Below are positions 1 to 10,806 of a stretch of 42,167 bases of DNA, in pieces (positions within the stretch are counted from its first letter, which is position 1; each line of letters opens with the position of its first letter). The notes under the pieces are model-generated. The model did not search any database. It worked only from the letters and a program-made list of their open reading frames with translations, and was not told the DNA's origin. Position numbers and translations under genes: made by a program. Source of the stretch: Parvularia atlantis. Lineage: Eukaryota > Opisthokonta > Rotosphaerida. Location of the stretch: assembly GCA_943704415.1 (NCBI GenBank), contig CALSCO010001136.1, positions 1-42,167 on the forward strand. The letters are read 5' to 3'.

Positions 1-3000
1 CCCCCCGGTCAGGCCGCGCCACGGGCCTGCACAACGCACACGCACCCGGCAGGAACACGAGGATCGAGCCCAGGCGGTTGTCGTTGCGCTCGTGGTCGGC
101 CGCAAACTCGTGCCGGCAGATGCGGATGATCAGCTCAACCGCGGCCTCAAACATCTCGGGCTTTATCTCCGGGTTGCTCAGCAGCTGGCCTGCGCGCACG
201 CCGGCCGCATCAGCAACGCCGCCGCAAGCACGGCGCGCGACGCGTACCCTGCACAGCGTGCGGCGGCAGCGCATACAGGAAGCGGCCGCCATCGAGCTTG
301 TCGAGGTAGTGAATCTTGACCTGGTACAGGCGGCCCTCGACGTTGACCTCGGGCACGAACGGCGTGAACTCGTCCTGCCGAGCGTGCACGCGTCTCAAAC
401 GCTGTTGCGCGCGGCGCATGCGCGGCTCACCGGCGCGGGCAGGAAGCGCTCCGGGCCGAGCGACGAGAAGTACTTCTGGAAGATCTCGGTGTCGATCGTG
501 GCCGACATGAGCACGACGCGGACGTTGGTCTCGATGCGCAGGAGCTCGCGCACGATCAGTAGCACAAAGTCCGTGTCCTTGTCGCGCTCGTGCACTGCGC
601 ACACGCGAGAGGCCGCACGGTTGGACCAGGTCGGGCGCGCGCTGGTAGGGCGCACCCTCATCGATGATCACGTGTGTGAACGGGCGCAGCGTCTTGGTGC
701 GGATCAGGCGCTGCAGCAGCACACCCGTCGTCACGTAGAGCAGGCGCGTGTTGTCGCTCGACGCCTGCGCGGCGTGAGCAGGCGGCCGGTGCGTCCACCG
801 TCGCGCAGCCGCACCTTCTTGTCCATGCCGACCTGGTAGCCGACGAGGCCGCCGAGCTCGACGTTGCGCTCCTCGCACACGCTGCGTGGCGCGCGCGCGC
901 ACACACGAGTCAGTGCGGAGCCGTGCATGGACGGAGGCCCACCGCCGCGAGATGCTGATGGCGGCGATGCGGCGCGGCTGCGTGCAGACGATGTTGCACT
1001 GCTTGCCCGCGCGCTGGTATGCGTCGAGGATGTACTGCGGCACCTGCGTCGTCTTGCCGCTGCCGGTCGAGCCCTTGATGATCGCGACCTGGTTCTTCTC
1101 GATCGTGTGCAGGATGCGGTTCTGGTGCGGCGTGATCGGCAGGTCTGAGTGCCGATGTCAGGCAATGCCGCGCATGCCCAGAGGCACACGCGCGCACCGC
1201 TCGTCAGGTGGTTGATGTGCACCGGCGCCGCGTTCTGGTCCGGCAGCGCGTCTGCAATGTCTGAGAAGGCCAGGCGCTCGGCGTTCTCAGGGCGCGGGCC
1301 AAAGATATCGACGGCCTTCTTGCGGTTGGTGTAGCGCGTCTGGCGGTCGGTCTGGATGTGTCTGCGCGTGAGCCCGTGCGGCGAGGCGCGCGCCTGTAGC
1401 GCACCGCGATCTCGCTCTCCTCCGGCGGCACCACAAAGAGCTCGTTGGCATTCGGCGCGGGCTCGTCAGGCACGCCCTGGTATTTGCGCACAAACATGTC
1501 GAGCTGCTGCTGCACCGTGCCTATGAGCGCAGCGCTCGTGCCGGAGGTCACTGCGACGTGCATGTCAGCTTTCGCACGCGCAAATGGGGCGGTGGTCTTG
1601 CCTGGCATGAACGACTTGCCTGGGTGCGTGGTGAGAGATGCCAGCGCATGACGCAGACGCGCGCACACGCACCCTGGCTCAGGTTGCGGCGGATGCGCTC
1701 GAGCGGCAGGAGCTCCGAGTTGTCGTACTCGGTGTACACGACCTCGTACAGGCGCCCGTTGTCCTGCGCGGCGATCAGCTGCCGCGTGCACGTCGGCACT
1801 GCCTGCTTCGGCACACACCAGCACTTTGACGATGCGCGCCGTGTACCACGTGTTGTCGCCGGTGAATTTGCCCTCGATAACGTCGTCTACGGCGACACTG
1901 CTGTCAGCACGGCGTGTGCGCGGCGGACACAGGGCCCGGATCAGGCGCACCGACGTTGTACGGTGTCGCGGGGCCAGCAGGCACGGACGGCGCAGTGACC
2001 GGCGCAGGCACGGGGACAGGTGCGGGCGCAGGCGCGGGTGCTGCGGGCGCGCGCTGCACCGACCGCGTCACGGGCGCGGGCACGGGTGCCGGGGCAGCGA
2101 GAGGCGCGCGCTGCAGCGGCCGCAGGAACTGTAGGGGACGCTGTCGGGGTTGCGGCCGGCGGTGAGCGTCTGGCTGAGCAAGACAGGTGTGCCGCCGCAC
2201 CTCCTCTGTGTTATCATACTCGGTATAAATGACGAAAAACGTGCCGTTTGGGCGGGCCTCAAGGATGCGCGCCTCGTACCACACGCCATCCTCGGAGTAC
2301 ATGGCCTCGCACAGATCGCCGACCTGTGTCCCGTCAGTCGCTGGCAAGCAGCCAAGCGCGGCAGCGCACCCGCCACGCCGACCTCACGACCGCCCGGGCG
2401 GCGGTGTTCGGAGGAGGCGCAGGGCGCACGCGCTCGAGCGTCACGACGTCTTCCAGGCCTGCATGCGTGCGTGTCGTGTCAGCAGGCGCTGGCGGTGTGC
2501 AGTGGGAACGCGCGCACCTGTGTCGCCGTACGCGACCTTGTAGTGCCGGCCGTCGATGGAGACGTTGTTGACGCGCGCGATCGTCCAGCTGCAAGCACGG
2601 GTCAGCTCACGTGCCTGACGAGCGCGACTGCTTGCGCACCGCTCATCGACCGGGCGCAGCACCTCGACCATGTCGTTTTTGCGGAAGGCGGTCGTGCGGC
2701 CGTTGACGGGCACCGGCGCCGGGACAGGCACGCCGGGCTGCGGCCGCAGGAACTGGTCCTCGCTCTCCTCGCTGTTGCCAAAGTCGGTGTACGTCACGAC
2801 GTAGCGCCCGCCGCCCAGCACCTTGTCGATGCGCGCGCGGTACCACTGGTTGTCCTCCGAGAACTGGCCCTCGCAGACGTCGCCGGCCTTCCACCGCGAC
2901 GCTGATGCGACCGCGTCAACTGGTATGGGTGCGAGCGCGCGAGCTGGCGCGGGCCCACGGTCGGGTGCGAGCGCGGGCGCCGGTGCGAGCGCGACGACGG

Positions 3001-3616
3001 GCTGCGGCAGCGGCCGGATGCTCGTCTCGACGGCCTCCTCGCTGTTGCTGTAGTCGACGAAGGTGATAAAGTAGCGCCCGCCGCCCAGGACGCCGTCGAC
3101 GCGCGCGCCGTACCACTCGCCATCCTCGGAGAAGCGCCCCTCGACGATGTCGCCGACCTTCCAGCGCGACGTGACCCTGGCAGAGGACGGTGAGCCACAT
3201 GCGCGCCTTCCTCCACATTCGGCGCGCGCACGTCGCTGCAGTCGCGGCGGCCGGCGACTGCAGCGCGACGGGGCGCAGCCGGTCGAGCGGGAGCGTGTCG
3301 GTGCAGTCGCGGTACTCGACGAAGCGCACAAAGCACTGCGTGGTGACGGCGCGGCAGCGTGAGCGTGAGCGAGGCGCTGGCTGACAGGTTGGCGCCGCAT
3401 TCACCTTGCCGCTGGGCAGCACGCGCTCGACCTGCGCAGTGTACCTGCGCGCCCGTGACGCGCGGGGCCCGCGTCTAAGCCCGCGTCCCGCCGCACGCCG
3501 CCCGCCCGCCAGCAAGCGCACCACTGGTCGTCCTGGGTCCAGCGCGCGAGCACGGTCGTGCCCGCTGCTGGCAGATTCTGCTTGGTTGTGACCGAGCGGC
3601 GTGGGTCACGTGCCAT
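1..3616 (-). CDS. Multi-Tudor DEVH-box RNA helicase, TDRD9/Spindle-E-like (3' part outside window)
   Basis: A start ATG at 3616 opens MARDPRRSVTTKQ and leads through spliced exons into six Tudor-like repeats: about 3580-3270, 3165-2995, 2900-2730, 2700-2450 (most divergent), 2335-2190 and 1905-1690. Each has the pattern GxWYxAR ... YxVxFxDYxNSE. A Pro/Ala-rich linker separates repeats five and six. Then come helicase motifs: Walker A GSTGSGKTTQVPQ near 1060, TQPRRIAA near 985, LLYVTTGVLLQRL near 730, motif II reading DEVH after splicing (intron about 655-595), MSATIDTE near 510 and motif IV GSILVFLPG near 60. The left edge lies inside an intron, so the rest of RecA2, HA2 and OB are outside. 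In animals TDRD9/Spindle-E act in piRNA pathways and carry the Tudor domain at the C-terminus; here the Tudor array is N-terminal. The helicase match is strong, the role in small-RNA silencing is inference. Confidence 0.85.
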
Positions 3617-3766
3617 ACCGGGTGCGGCCGTAGCGTGGCGGTGTGCGGTGCGTGTGAGCGACTGGCGAGGCGCACACAAGGCAGGCGAGAGAGTGCGTGA
3701 CCATGCAGCGCCGGAGGCGGGTAGTGATGGATGGGTAAGTGGCTGTAGGCTCAGTGAACTCAACGG
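3577..3766. repeat. Left arm of large inverted repeat in divergent promoter
   Basis: The reverse complement of this arm matches 4010-4209 with a few indels. It contains the start codon and first 13 codons of the Tudor helicase (to 3577), then about 150 bp of upstream sequence ending in GTGAACTCAACGG (3754-3766). Similarity stops abruptly at the coding end, after the codons for TTKQ. Confidence 0.85.
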
Positions 3767-3891
3767 AGAGCCTGAACGTGCGAGTTCGCAGCGGCGCGGC
3801 AGCGGCAGGTGGGAGTCGGAAAGAGAAAGAGAGAGGGGGCAACGAGCGGAGGAGAAAGCGGTGCGAGCATGCACCGCGCAGCAGGTGGCCG

Positions 3892-5008
3892 ATGGACGTC
3901 GCGATGAGGCCACGCAGATCGGGTGTGCGCCCGCCCGCGCCGCACCCGCCACACCGTGCCCAGCGGCGCGCCCGCCGCCTGCCGCCCGTCGTGGCACGCA
4001 CGCGCACTCCCGTTGAGTTCACCACAGCGTACAGCCACTTACCCGCCGAGCACTACCCGCCCTGGCTACACGGTCTCGCCTGCCTGGCGCGCGCCTCGCC
4101 AGTCGCTCACACGCACCGCGCCCCCCCTCGCCCACCACCGCACACCGCCACACTGCGGCCGCACCCGGTATGGCACGTGACCCACGCCGCCCGGTCACAA
4201 CCAAGCAGAGTCCTTGACGAGCTGCCGCCCGAAGTGCGTGGCGCGGTCGCGGCCTGGCTCGACGTGCACGCGTTGTGCGCGCTCTCGTGCGTGAGCCGCG
4301 CGCTGCACGCAACGGCCAACGACGACGCGCTGTGGCGCGCACACTGCCGCCGGCGCTGGCGCGGCAAGTGTCTTGTCGGGCTGCAGGGGTCCGGCCTCGC
4401 CGCGCGCTGGAAGAACGCGGGGTCGCCGGCGATGGGCGCGGCCAAGCGCGACTACATGGCACGCTGCACGCTGCACGCCCACGTCGCTGCCGCTGATCAC
4501 ACGCCGCGTGCAACGCGCCGCGCAGGTCGCCGAGCTCGACAGCAAGCGCCGCCTGGTCACACACGACGAGCTGACGGCCCTGCCCTGGAAGTTCTCGTTC
4601 GCATGGGGCTTTGTCCATATCGCGCGCTTCACCGAGACCGGCCTGTTCCGCGGCGCCGGGCGCAACATGGAGCTGCCGGTACGCCCCGCCTACGCCTCGT
4701 GCCCGCCTCCTTCGCGGCTCACGCGCCGCGCGCAGTTTGTGCTGTTCCAGGCCACGCACCGCCGACAGCTCGTCTCGCGCGTGCGCGTGGCCGAGTATCC
4801 GTCGCTGCTGGTCGAGCGCTCGGCCGACTGGGGCTGGCAGATGACGTGCGTGAGGCGGCGCGCGAAGAGGGGTGTGTGACGTGCGCCTCACACGCGACTG
4901 CGCCGCAGCAACCGCTATGTCACGCTCACGACCATCCTCAACCCGGACGAGGCCGCCGCGCTCGAGCGCACGCCGCCGCAGGTCGAGGACTTCGACACCG
5001 ACGAGTGA
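3892..5008 (+). CDS. F-box protein
   Basis: The clear core is an F-box at about 4214-4360: LDELPPEVRGAVAAWLDV, then ALSCVSRALHATANDDALWR, the usual form of an SCF ubiquitin-ligase adaptor that binds Skp1. Exons then join by in-phase introns near 4489-4531 (GTCGCT start, less usual), 4680-4736 and 4845-4910, giving a C-terminal part with ALPWKFSFAWGFVHIARFTE and AEYPSLLVERSADWGWQMT, ending VEDFDTDE at 5008. I do not recognise the substrate-binding part. The start is uncertain: 3892 is the first ATG in frame with the F-box, but it would make the right arm of the inverted repeat coding; a spliced leader exon is an alternative. The stop lies 47 bp from the p150 stop on the other strand. Confidence 0.7.
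4010..4209. repeat. Right arm of large inverted repeat in divergent promoter
   Basis: Mirror copy of 3577-3766, about 240 bp away. It starts with CCGTTGAGTTCAC (4010-4022), shares GCCTCGCCAGTCGCTCACAC and CGGCCGCACCCGGTATGG with the other arm, and carries an ATG at 4170 encoding MARDPRRPVTTKQ. Here that frame closes after 15 codons, so the copied start is probably not used for the F-box protein. The spacer between the arms (3767-4009) holds a purine-rich GAAAGAGAAAGAGAGAG run near 3820. Confidence 0.85.
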
Positions 5009-5055
5009 ATCCGCGGTCGCCTGCCTGTCTAGCCCTGCTACTCTTACGTCCACCC

Positions 5056-8000
5056 TCACGACGCAAACACCGAGTGCAGGCGTAGCAGCCCTGGCACGTC
5101 CACCGTCAGCGCCACCGGCCGCTGCGGCACCTGCGCCGGCGATAGGCCTGGCACGAGGCGGCTCGGCAGGCGGATGCGCGCGCACAGCTGGCCGCCTTGT
5201 CCCGACGGCGCGCGCGACGCCGACGCCGCGGCTGGTGCGACGCTGGTCAGCTCGCGAAGCTTCTGTTGCGCCTGCTCGCTCTTGCCCTTGAGCGTGTCCA
5301 TCGCGAGCCGGTGCTGCACGCTCAGTCAGCTCATACACGCACGCCGCCGCCACCGTGCGCACCGCGTAGAGCTGGTACTCGGGGCGCTCGGCCATTGGGC
5401 GCCACTTCTTGCTCGCGTCGGCCATGGGCACCTGCACGACGTGCGCGGTCGCCGCGGCCGCGGCGTAGTCCAGCAGCACCTGGCGGCTCTCGGCGACGGC
5501 GGCGGCCACCTGCGCATGGCTCGGCCCCCGCGCATCCCGCACACGCACACGCTCGCACCTGGCGGGCGCGCTCGGCCGCCTTGCCGGCCTCCGCCGCGCT
5601 CATCGCGGGCGGCGCGTCCACGAGGTCCTGCACGCTCAGCTGCGACAGCCGTGCGCGTATCCGGCTGTTTTCGAGCTGCACGTAGCGCAGCGCCTGCAGC
5701 AGGGCTCAGCGCGTCGTCAGCGCACGACGCCACGCACCTGGCGCAGGTGGCGCACGACCGTGCCGTCGACAAACTCGCCCGAGACGTCCGGCGACGACAC
5801 CGACGGCGAGGCCGGCACAGCGCCTGCCGCGCTGCAGCAGCATTGTGTGAGCGGCGCAGCGACAAGCGCAAGTGACGCACGCGGTGCCCTGCTGCGCATC
5901 CGTTGCCGCGGGCGCGAGCAGCGAGGGCGACGAGGCGGACGCGGCGCCCTGGCGACCACGTTAGCTCGCTGGCACACGCGGGACGCAAGCCGCGCACCAG
6001 GCGCCGGCTGTGCGAGCGCGACGACGTCTTCTTGAGCGTGTCGTTCTCCTTCTCGAGCAGCTCAAGGTCGCGCTGCAGCGACGTCGTCGCCTCGGTATAC
6101 ATGCGGACCTGCTGGCTGAGCTTGGCGTTGTCGGCCTCAAGCTGGCGCGGGCGGGGCAGTGTCAGGCACCACGCGCACGCACGTGCCCCGCGCGCACAGA
6201 CCTGGGGAATCTTGGCGCCGACGGTCGCGACGCGACCCTCAAGCATCTCGATGTGCGTCTCATGCTCGTCCAGTTTCTGCGCGCGTGCAGGGATGGTCGG
6301 TGGGCGCGGCTGACACAACGCGCGCGGCAGAGCGTGCCTGGTGCAGCTGCTTGACCTCGTTGACGCGCAGCAGCAGCTCGGCCTGCAGCGTGTCAATCTT
6401 CTTCTGCAGCGCCGGATTGACCGCCAGGAACGCGCGCATCGACTCGGCCTTGCTTTGCCACGGCGTCGCATGCAGCTGCGGCGGAGCGGACGATCAGGCC
6501 GAGGCTGGCGCGGAGGCCGCGCCAGCGCAACGCACCGTGACCGCTTCGACCTTGGCGTCGTCGAAGACCTCATCCAGCAGCGTCTGCAGCGTTTGCACCT
6601 CGGCGCGCGCCCACTCGATCGCCGCGGCCCAGGGCGAGGCGGCGTCGGCCGGGAGCGGTGCGGACAGCATGCTGGACGTGCTTGCGGTGATCGACTGGAC
6701 GACGCTCTCGACCTTGACCGGCATCTGCGCGCCATGCACGGTCAGCCGCATGAACTTGCGCGTCGCTGTGCGCACTGGCTCTTCGTCGACCGGGTTGGCC
6801 GGCACCGACAGCATGACCGTGTGAAGCAGCCTGCGTAGGAGCTGCAGCCGGTTCTGGTGCTCCTGCAGCCCGCTCGCGAGCGTGGTCGACTTGATCCTGT
6901 CAGCGCATGCACACGCGCTCAGGGCTCGGCGCCCAGTCGTGCGACCCTTTGCACGGCACCGCTTGGAGGTGGCGCCCGGCGGCGGCGTTATCGCGACCAG
7001 GAGCGGGTGCGCGCCGACGTCGTCCAAGCGCTTGCGCAGCTTTTTGGCGATGACCTGGATGCTCTTGTTGGCCTTCTGTAGCTCTAGCAGCGGCGCAACC
7101 ACGCCCTCGTGCTCCTCGGCCTGCGCGTCGCGGCCGCGATGAGCGCACACGCGCGCAGATCGGGCACATCGCCGCCGCGCACCGACAGCTTGCCGCGCAC
7201 CAGCCGCCCGTGCAGCTCGCGCAGCTCGACAAAGGTCGCATCGGCGCCGCACTCTAGCAGCTCGCCGTACATGAGCAGGAGGGGCGTGGCCGTGTGGATC
7301 GACGCCGCCGACGCCGCCGTGCTCGATCTGCCGGCACCGCAGCGCGCTCAGTGCCTTCGGCCGCGCGCGCGCAGGGCCATGCCACGCACGCGCTCGCAAG
7401 CGTCTCAAGCTGCCCAAGCGCACGGTCCAGGTCCTGCAACGGCAGCTTGTCGCTAAACTCCTCCTTGCGCACCAGCTGCGACCGTCTCAGAGCGGCATCA
7501 GCATCGCAGCGTGGCGCGCGGCACGAAAGCACCTCGACGAAGAAATCCACGCGGCGCTCGGCGTTGGCCAGGTCGCCCTTCCACTGCGCGATGGCCGCGT
7601 ACTCTTGCACGGTGCACGTCTGCGAACCGGGCGTGTGAGTGATGCGCGCATCCGTCGGGTGCATGACAGCGTGCCTGCGCGAAGAGGTACAGCCGCCGGG
7701 TGTGGCAGACGGCGGCGATGAGCTTGTTGCGCAGCTGGCACGGGCGCGGTAAGCTAGCAGCGCGCGCTCGTGCGCTTGCGGATACGGACGTCACAGACGG
7801 CGGCCATCTCGCGGTCGCTGACGGCGGCGTTGTTCTTGCGGCCCTGGTCGATACGGTACGCCTGTTCGATGTACTTGAGCACGAGGTCGGCCTTGAACAG
7901 GATGCTGCAGCGGTTGCGGGTCAGGCCTGGCGGTCGCATAGAGGACGGCCGCGCACGCGCACCGCTTCAGCGCGAGCATGGTCAAGATGGTCTCCTGCTC

Positions 8001-10220
8001 CGTGTCAAAGAACAGCTGCGGCAGGAACGCCAGTAGGTACGTGATGTGGTCGTTGGCCTGCGCACCGCGCGTGTGAGCAAACGGCGCCGCAAGACGGGCG
8101 CGCGCAGACCTGCTCGGCCTCGAGGCGGCGCAGATCAAGCGCCACGGCTGTGATGCGTGTGAGCGTACGATGTGCAGCCTAAGAAGGCGCGCACCCTTGG
8201 CCTGCGCCTTGACCGCAGTCGACTGCAGCTCGAGCTTGAGGCTCTGCATCGCCTGCGACTGCGACGAGAGCGCGGCGGCGTCCTCGCCCGACTCTTTCGC
8301 GCTGCGTTGCGCGGCGGCGTAAGCGCGTGTGCCCGAGAGCGCGTCACCGCAGCAGCACCGCAGCGTCTCAAGGTCGCTCTGCAGCTGCTGCACGAGGTCG
8401 CGGAACTTGTGGATCGTCTGCTCGTAGTCGTCGGCCGTGTCCTGCGCCGTCTCAAGCGCGGCTTGCTGCGCACACCACCGCACGGTCAGTGCGCAAAGAC
8501 GGTGCAGCGGGTGCCACACGCCTGCTTGGCAATGACCGTGTCCTTGAACTCAATCTCGGCCTGCAGCTGCTTCTCGGTCTCGATGTGGTTCTCCTCTAGC
8601 TCCTCGTTCAGCTGGCGCAACGACTGCGGGGCGGCGGCCAGCCGTGAGTTACCATGGACGCACGGGCACGGCTGTAACGCACCTCGAGGTCCTCCACGGT
8701 CGACTGCAGCGCCGCAATGCGGTCCTCCATCGTCAGCTTCTGGCTGCCAAGCTCCTCGATCATGGCCTCGGCGCCGGACGCGGCCTCGACCTGGTCCTTG
8801 AGCTCGCTCACCTGCTCCAGCAGCTCCTGGTTCTGGCGGCGTCCCGAGCGCGGTGAACACGACGCGGGCGCGCGACCAGAGCGGCGCGCGGACCTCCTTC
8901 TTAAGCTTGTCAACGCGCGCCGTCAGCGCCGGCACGTCCGCGGCGAGCTTCTCGAGCTCCTTGACCCTGCGCGTGAGCTCGGTCTTCTCCTCGGTGGTCA
9001 CGTCGCGCAGCTGCGATGGCGCGAGCAGCATGTGCCTAAGCAGCACGTGCGCGTCAGCTTCTGAGCGCACCTTCACGAGTGCGTCCTTGAGCCGCTCGTT
9101 CTGCTTCTCCAGCTGCTCGAGCTCGGCCTTCGAGGCACCGCCACCGCCGCCGCCACCGCCGCCGCCGCCCTCCTCTTTGTCGTTCTTGAGAATCTCGATC
9201 TCAAGCGAGAGCTCCTCCTGCGCTCGCGCTCGTGTGTGGGCGTGCGCCGGCGGGGTCGAACGCAGAACGCGCGGGCACGCACCACGCGCTCCTTGAGCGA
9301 GTCGACCTCCTGTTGCAGCGCGTCGGCCTTCTCCTCGGCGACCTCCTTGTCTGCGCGGACAGGCGCATGAGACGGCCGTGTGCGCGCACATGCACAAGCG
9401 GCGTCACCGATTGTAAGCGACTCAATGTTCTCCATCAGGTCGGCGGCGGACTGCTCATTCTCCTTGTGCTCGCGATACTCGGCGTACTCGCGGCGCACGT
9501 CCTTGAGTTGCTTCTGCAGGTCCTTGACCGTCTCGTCCTGCTTCTGGCGCACGGCCGCCAGCTGCGCACGAGTTAGCGGCATCTCCGCCGGCCGCACCCC
9601 CAAGGCACAGACCGTCTGCAGCTCCGACTTGACGCGGTCGAGCTCCTTCAGTTTCTCGCGGTCCTCGAGCCGCTTGTTCTCGATTATGCGGAACTTGGCC
9701 TTGAGCTCCTCGTGCGTCTTGAGCGGGACGGTCTGCTGCGCGGCCGGCGAGAAGGCGAGCGACGTGGGCACGGGCAGGCCGTCATCCTCTGCTGGTGCTG
9801 CTGCCACGGGCGCGGGCGCGGGCGCGGGTGCAACGACAGGTGTCGGCTCAGGTGCAGGTGCAGGCGCAGGTGCGGGTGCAGGTGCGGCTTCGGCGGCCGG
9901 CGCGACCTGCGCACGGCAGCCGTCAGACGCGGCCGCGCAGCAGACGCAGCGCACCAGCGTCACTTGCGGCGGGCGCACAAACACGCCGTGGTTCGGCGCG
10001 CACTCAAAGTAACGCTTGTCCTTGACGCTGGGCGCGCGTGTGAGCGGTGGCGGGCCGATCAGCCTCGCCCGCACCTGCCGTCGTTCTTGCCCTGCGCCAC
10101 GGACAGCTCGACGCCAACCCACTTGCCCGGCGCAAAATCGGCCGTGCCGACGAAGCGCACGACGCCGGCGACGCCGTTGACGACGACACGGTCGCACACG
10201 ACGAACTCGCGTTCGGCCAT
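5056..10220 (-). CDS. DCTN1: Dynactin subunit 1 (p150Glued)
   Basis: Large subunit of dynactin, the dynein activator that binds microtubules. From ATG 10220 (an in-frame ATG at 10250 is possible) the protein opens with a CAP-Gly domain: [25 protein letters not shown] joined to [19 protein letters not shown] Pro/Ala-rich linker (9915-9780) follows, then long coiled coil ([51 protein letters not shown]), interrupted by a run of about 11 glycines near 9136-9170. The dynactin homology region follows ([53 protein letters not shown]), a second coil near 6450-6050 and the p150 C-terminus [16 protein letters not shown] ... [11 protein letters not shown]. Near 5370-5320 the frame changes across a 49-nt intron of normal form (GTGCGC ... 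CTGAC ... CAG). All family regions are present in order, so it looks intact. Confidence 0.93.
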
Positions 10221-10311
10221 GCTTGAAATGCGCTCATCGTATTGTGCGGACATGCGATACATGTCACATGACAAACATTGGCTTCCGAGTGACACTTCGG
10301 CACCTCCCCGG

Positions 10312-10700
10312 TCAGCCGCGCCGGCGGCTGCCACGCCCACGCCGCCCGCCCGCCGCGCCGCCCACGCCGCCGCGCCGCTTCTTGCCCTTGGCCTTGCGCT
10401 TCTGTGCGAGCCGCGACTGAGTTCGAGCGCGACAATAGCGAGACCGGGCGAGACCTTGCCAGCGTCTGCCCCGTCTGCCGCACGCCGCTTGCGCACCGGC
10501 GCCGCACCGAGCGCGCGCAGCACGGCCAGGTTGTGCGCCGTAAAGTCGTGTCGTGCCTCCGGCTCGGCCGCCTCGCCCGCCGTCCCGCGACGTCTGCTCG
10601 CGCTGCCTTCCTTCGCCGCTGCCGTCAATGCCGTCTCGCCGTCCGCGCCGCCCGCGCCGTAGCTCGCGTCGCCGAGCACGCGCAGCGCCTCCTTAACCAT
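10312..10700 (-). CDS. Small basic protein with Lys/Arg/Gly-rich tail
   Basis: ATG at 10700 gives [18 protein letters not shown] and continues to [13 protein letters not shown]. An 80-nt intron (GTGCGCAAGCGG ... CTCAG, about 10503-10424) joins in phase 0 to [17 protein letters not shown], a Gly/Arg-rich tail ending SRRRG and TGA at 10312. The tail looks like a nucleolar or RNA-binding signal, but I do not recognise a family. It lies 91 bp upstream of the p150 start in the same direction. The alternative is that this stretch is only 5' leader of p150, since one frame is open throughout; matching splice phases and the sensible stop favour a separate gene. Confidence 0.55.
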
Positions 10701-10806
10701 GCGCGACACTGCGACCGTGCGCGCGGCGGGCGTGAGGCGCCGGCGCTCTCGATGCGCGCGTGTCACGGTACTGTTCTTCGACTGGTCGAAAGTGGGCCAC
10801 GTGGCG

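Noticed and set aside
3739-3891. Start of the F-box gene at 3739
   Set aside because: The codon there is GTG, not ATG; the first in-frame ATG is 3892.
5320-5370. Frameshift near the p150 C-terminus
   Set aside because: A standard 49-nt intron with CTGAC restores the frame and the family C-terminus.
4019-5548. 509-codon open frame on the minus strand
   Set aside because: It overlaps the F-box exons and the p150 tail; the open run is a by-product of very high GC. No family likeness outside the p150 part.
9136-9170. Polyglycine tract as a sign of assembly error
   Set aside because: It is in frame and lies in a coil break; homopolymer residue tracts are common in this window.
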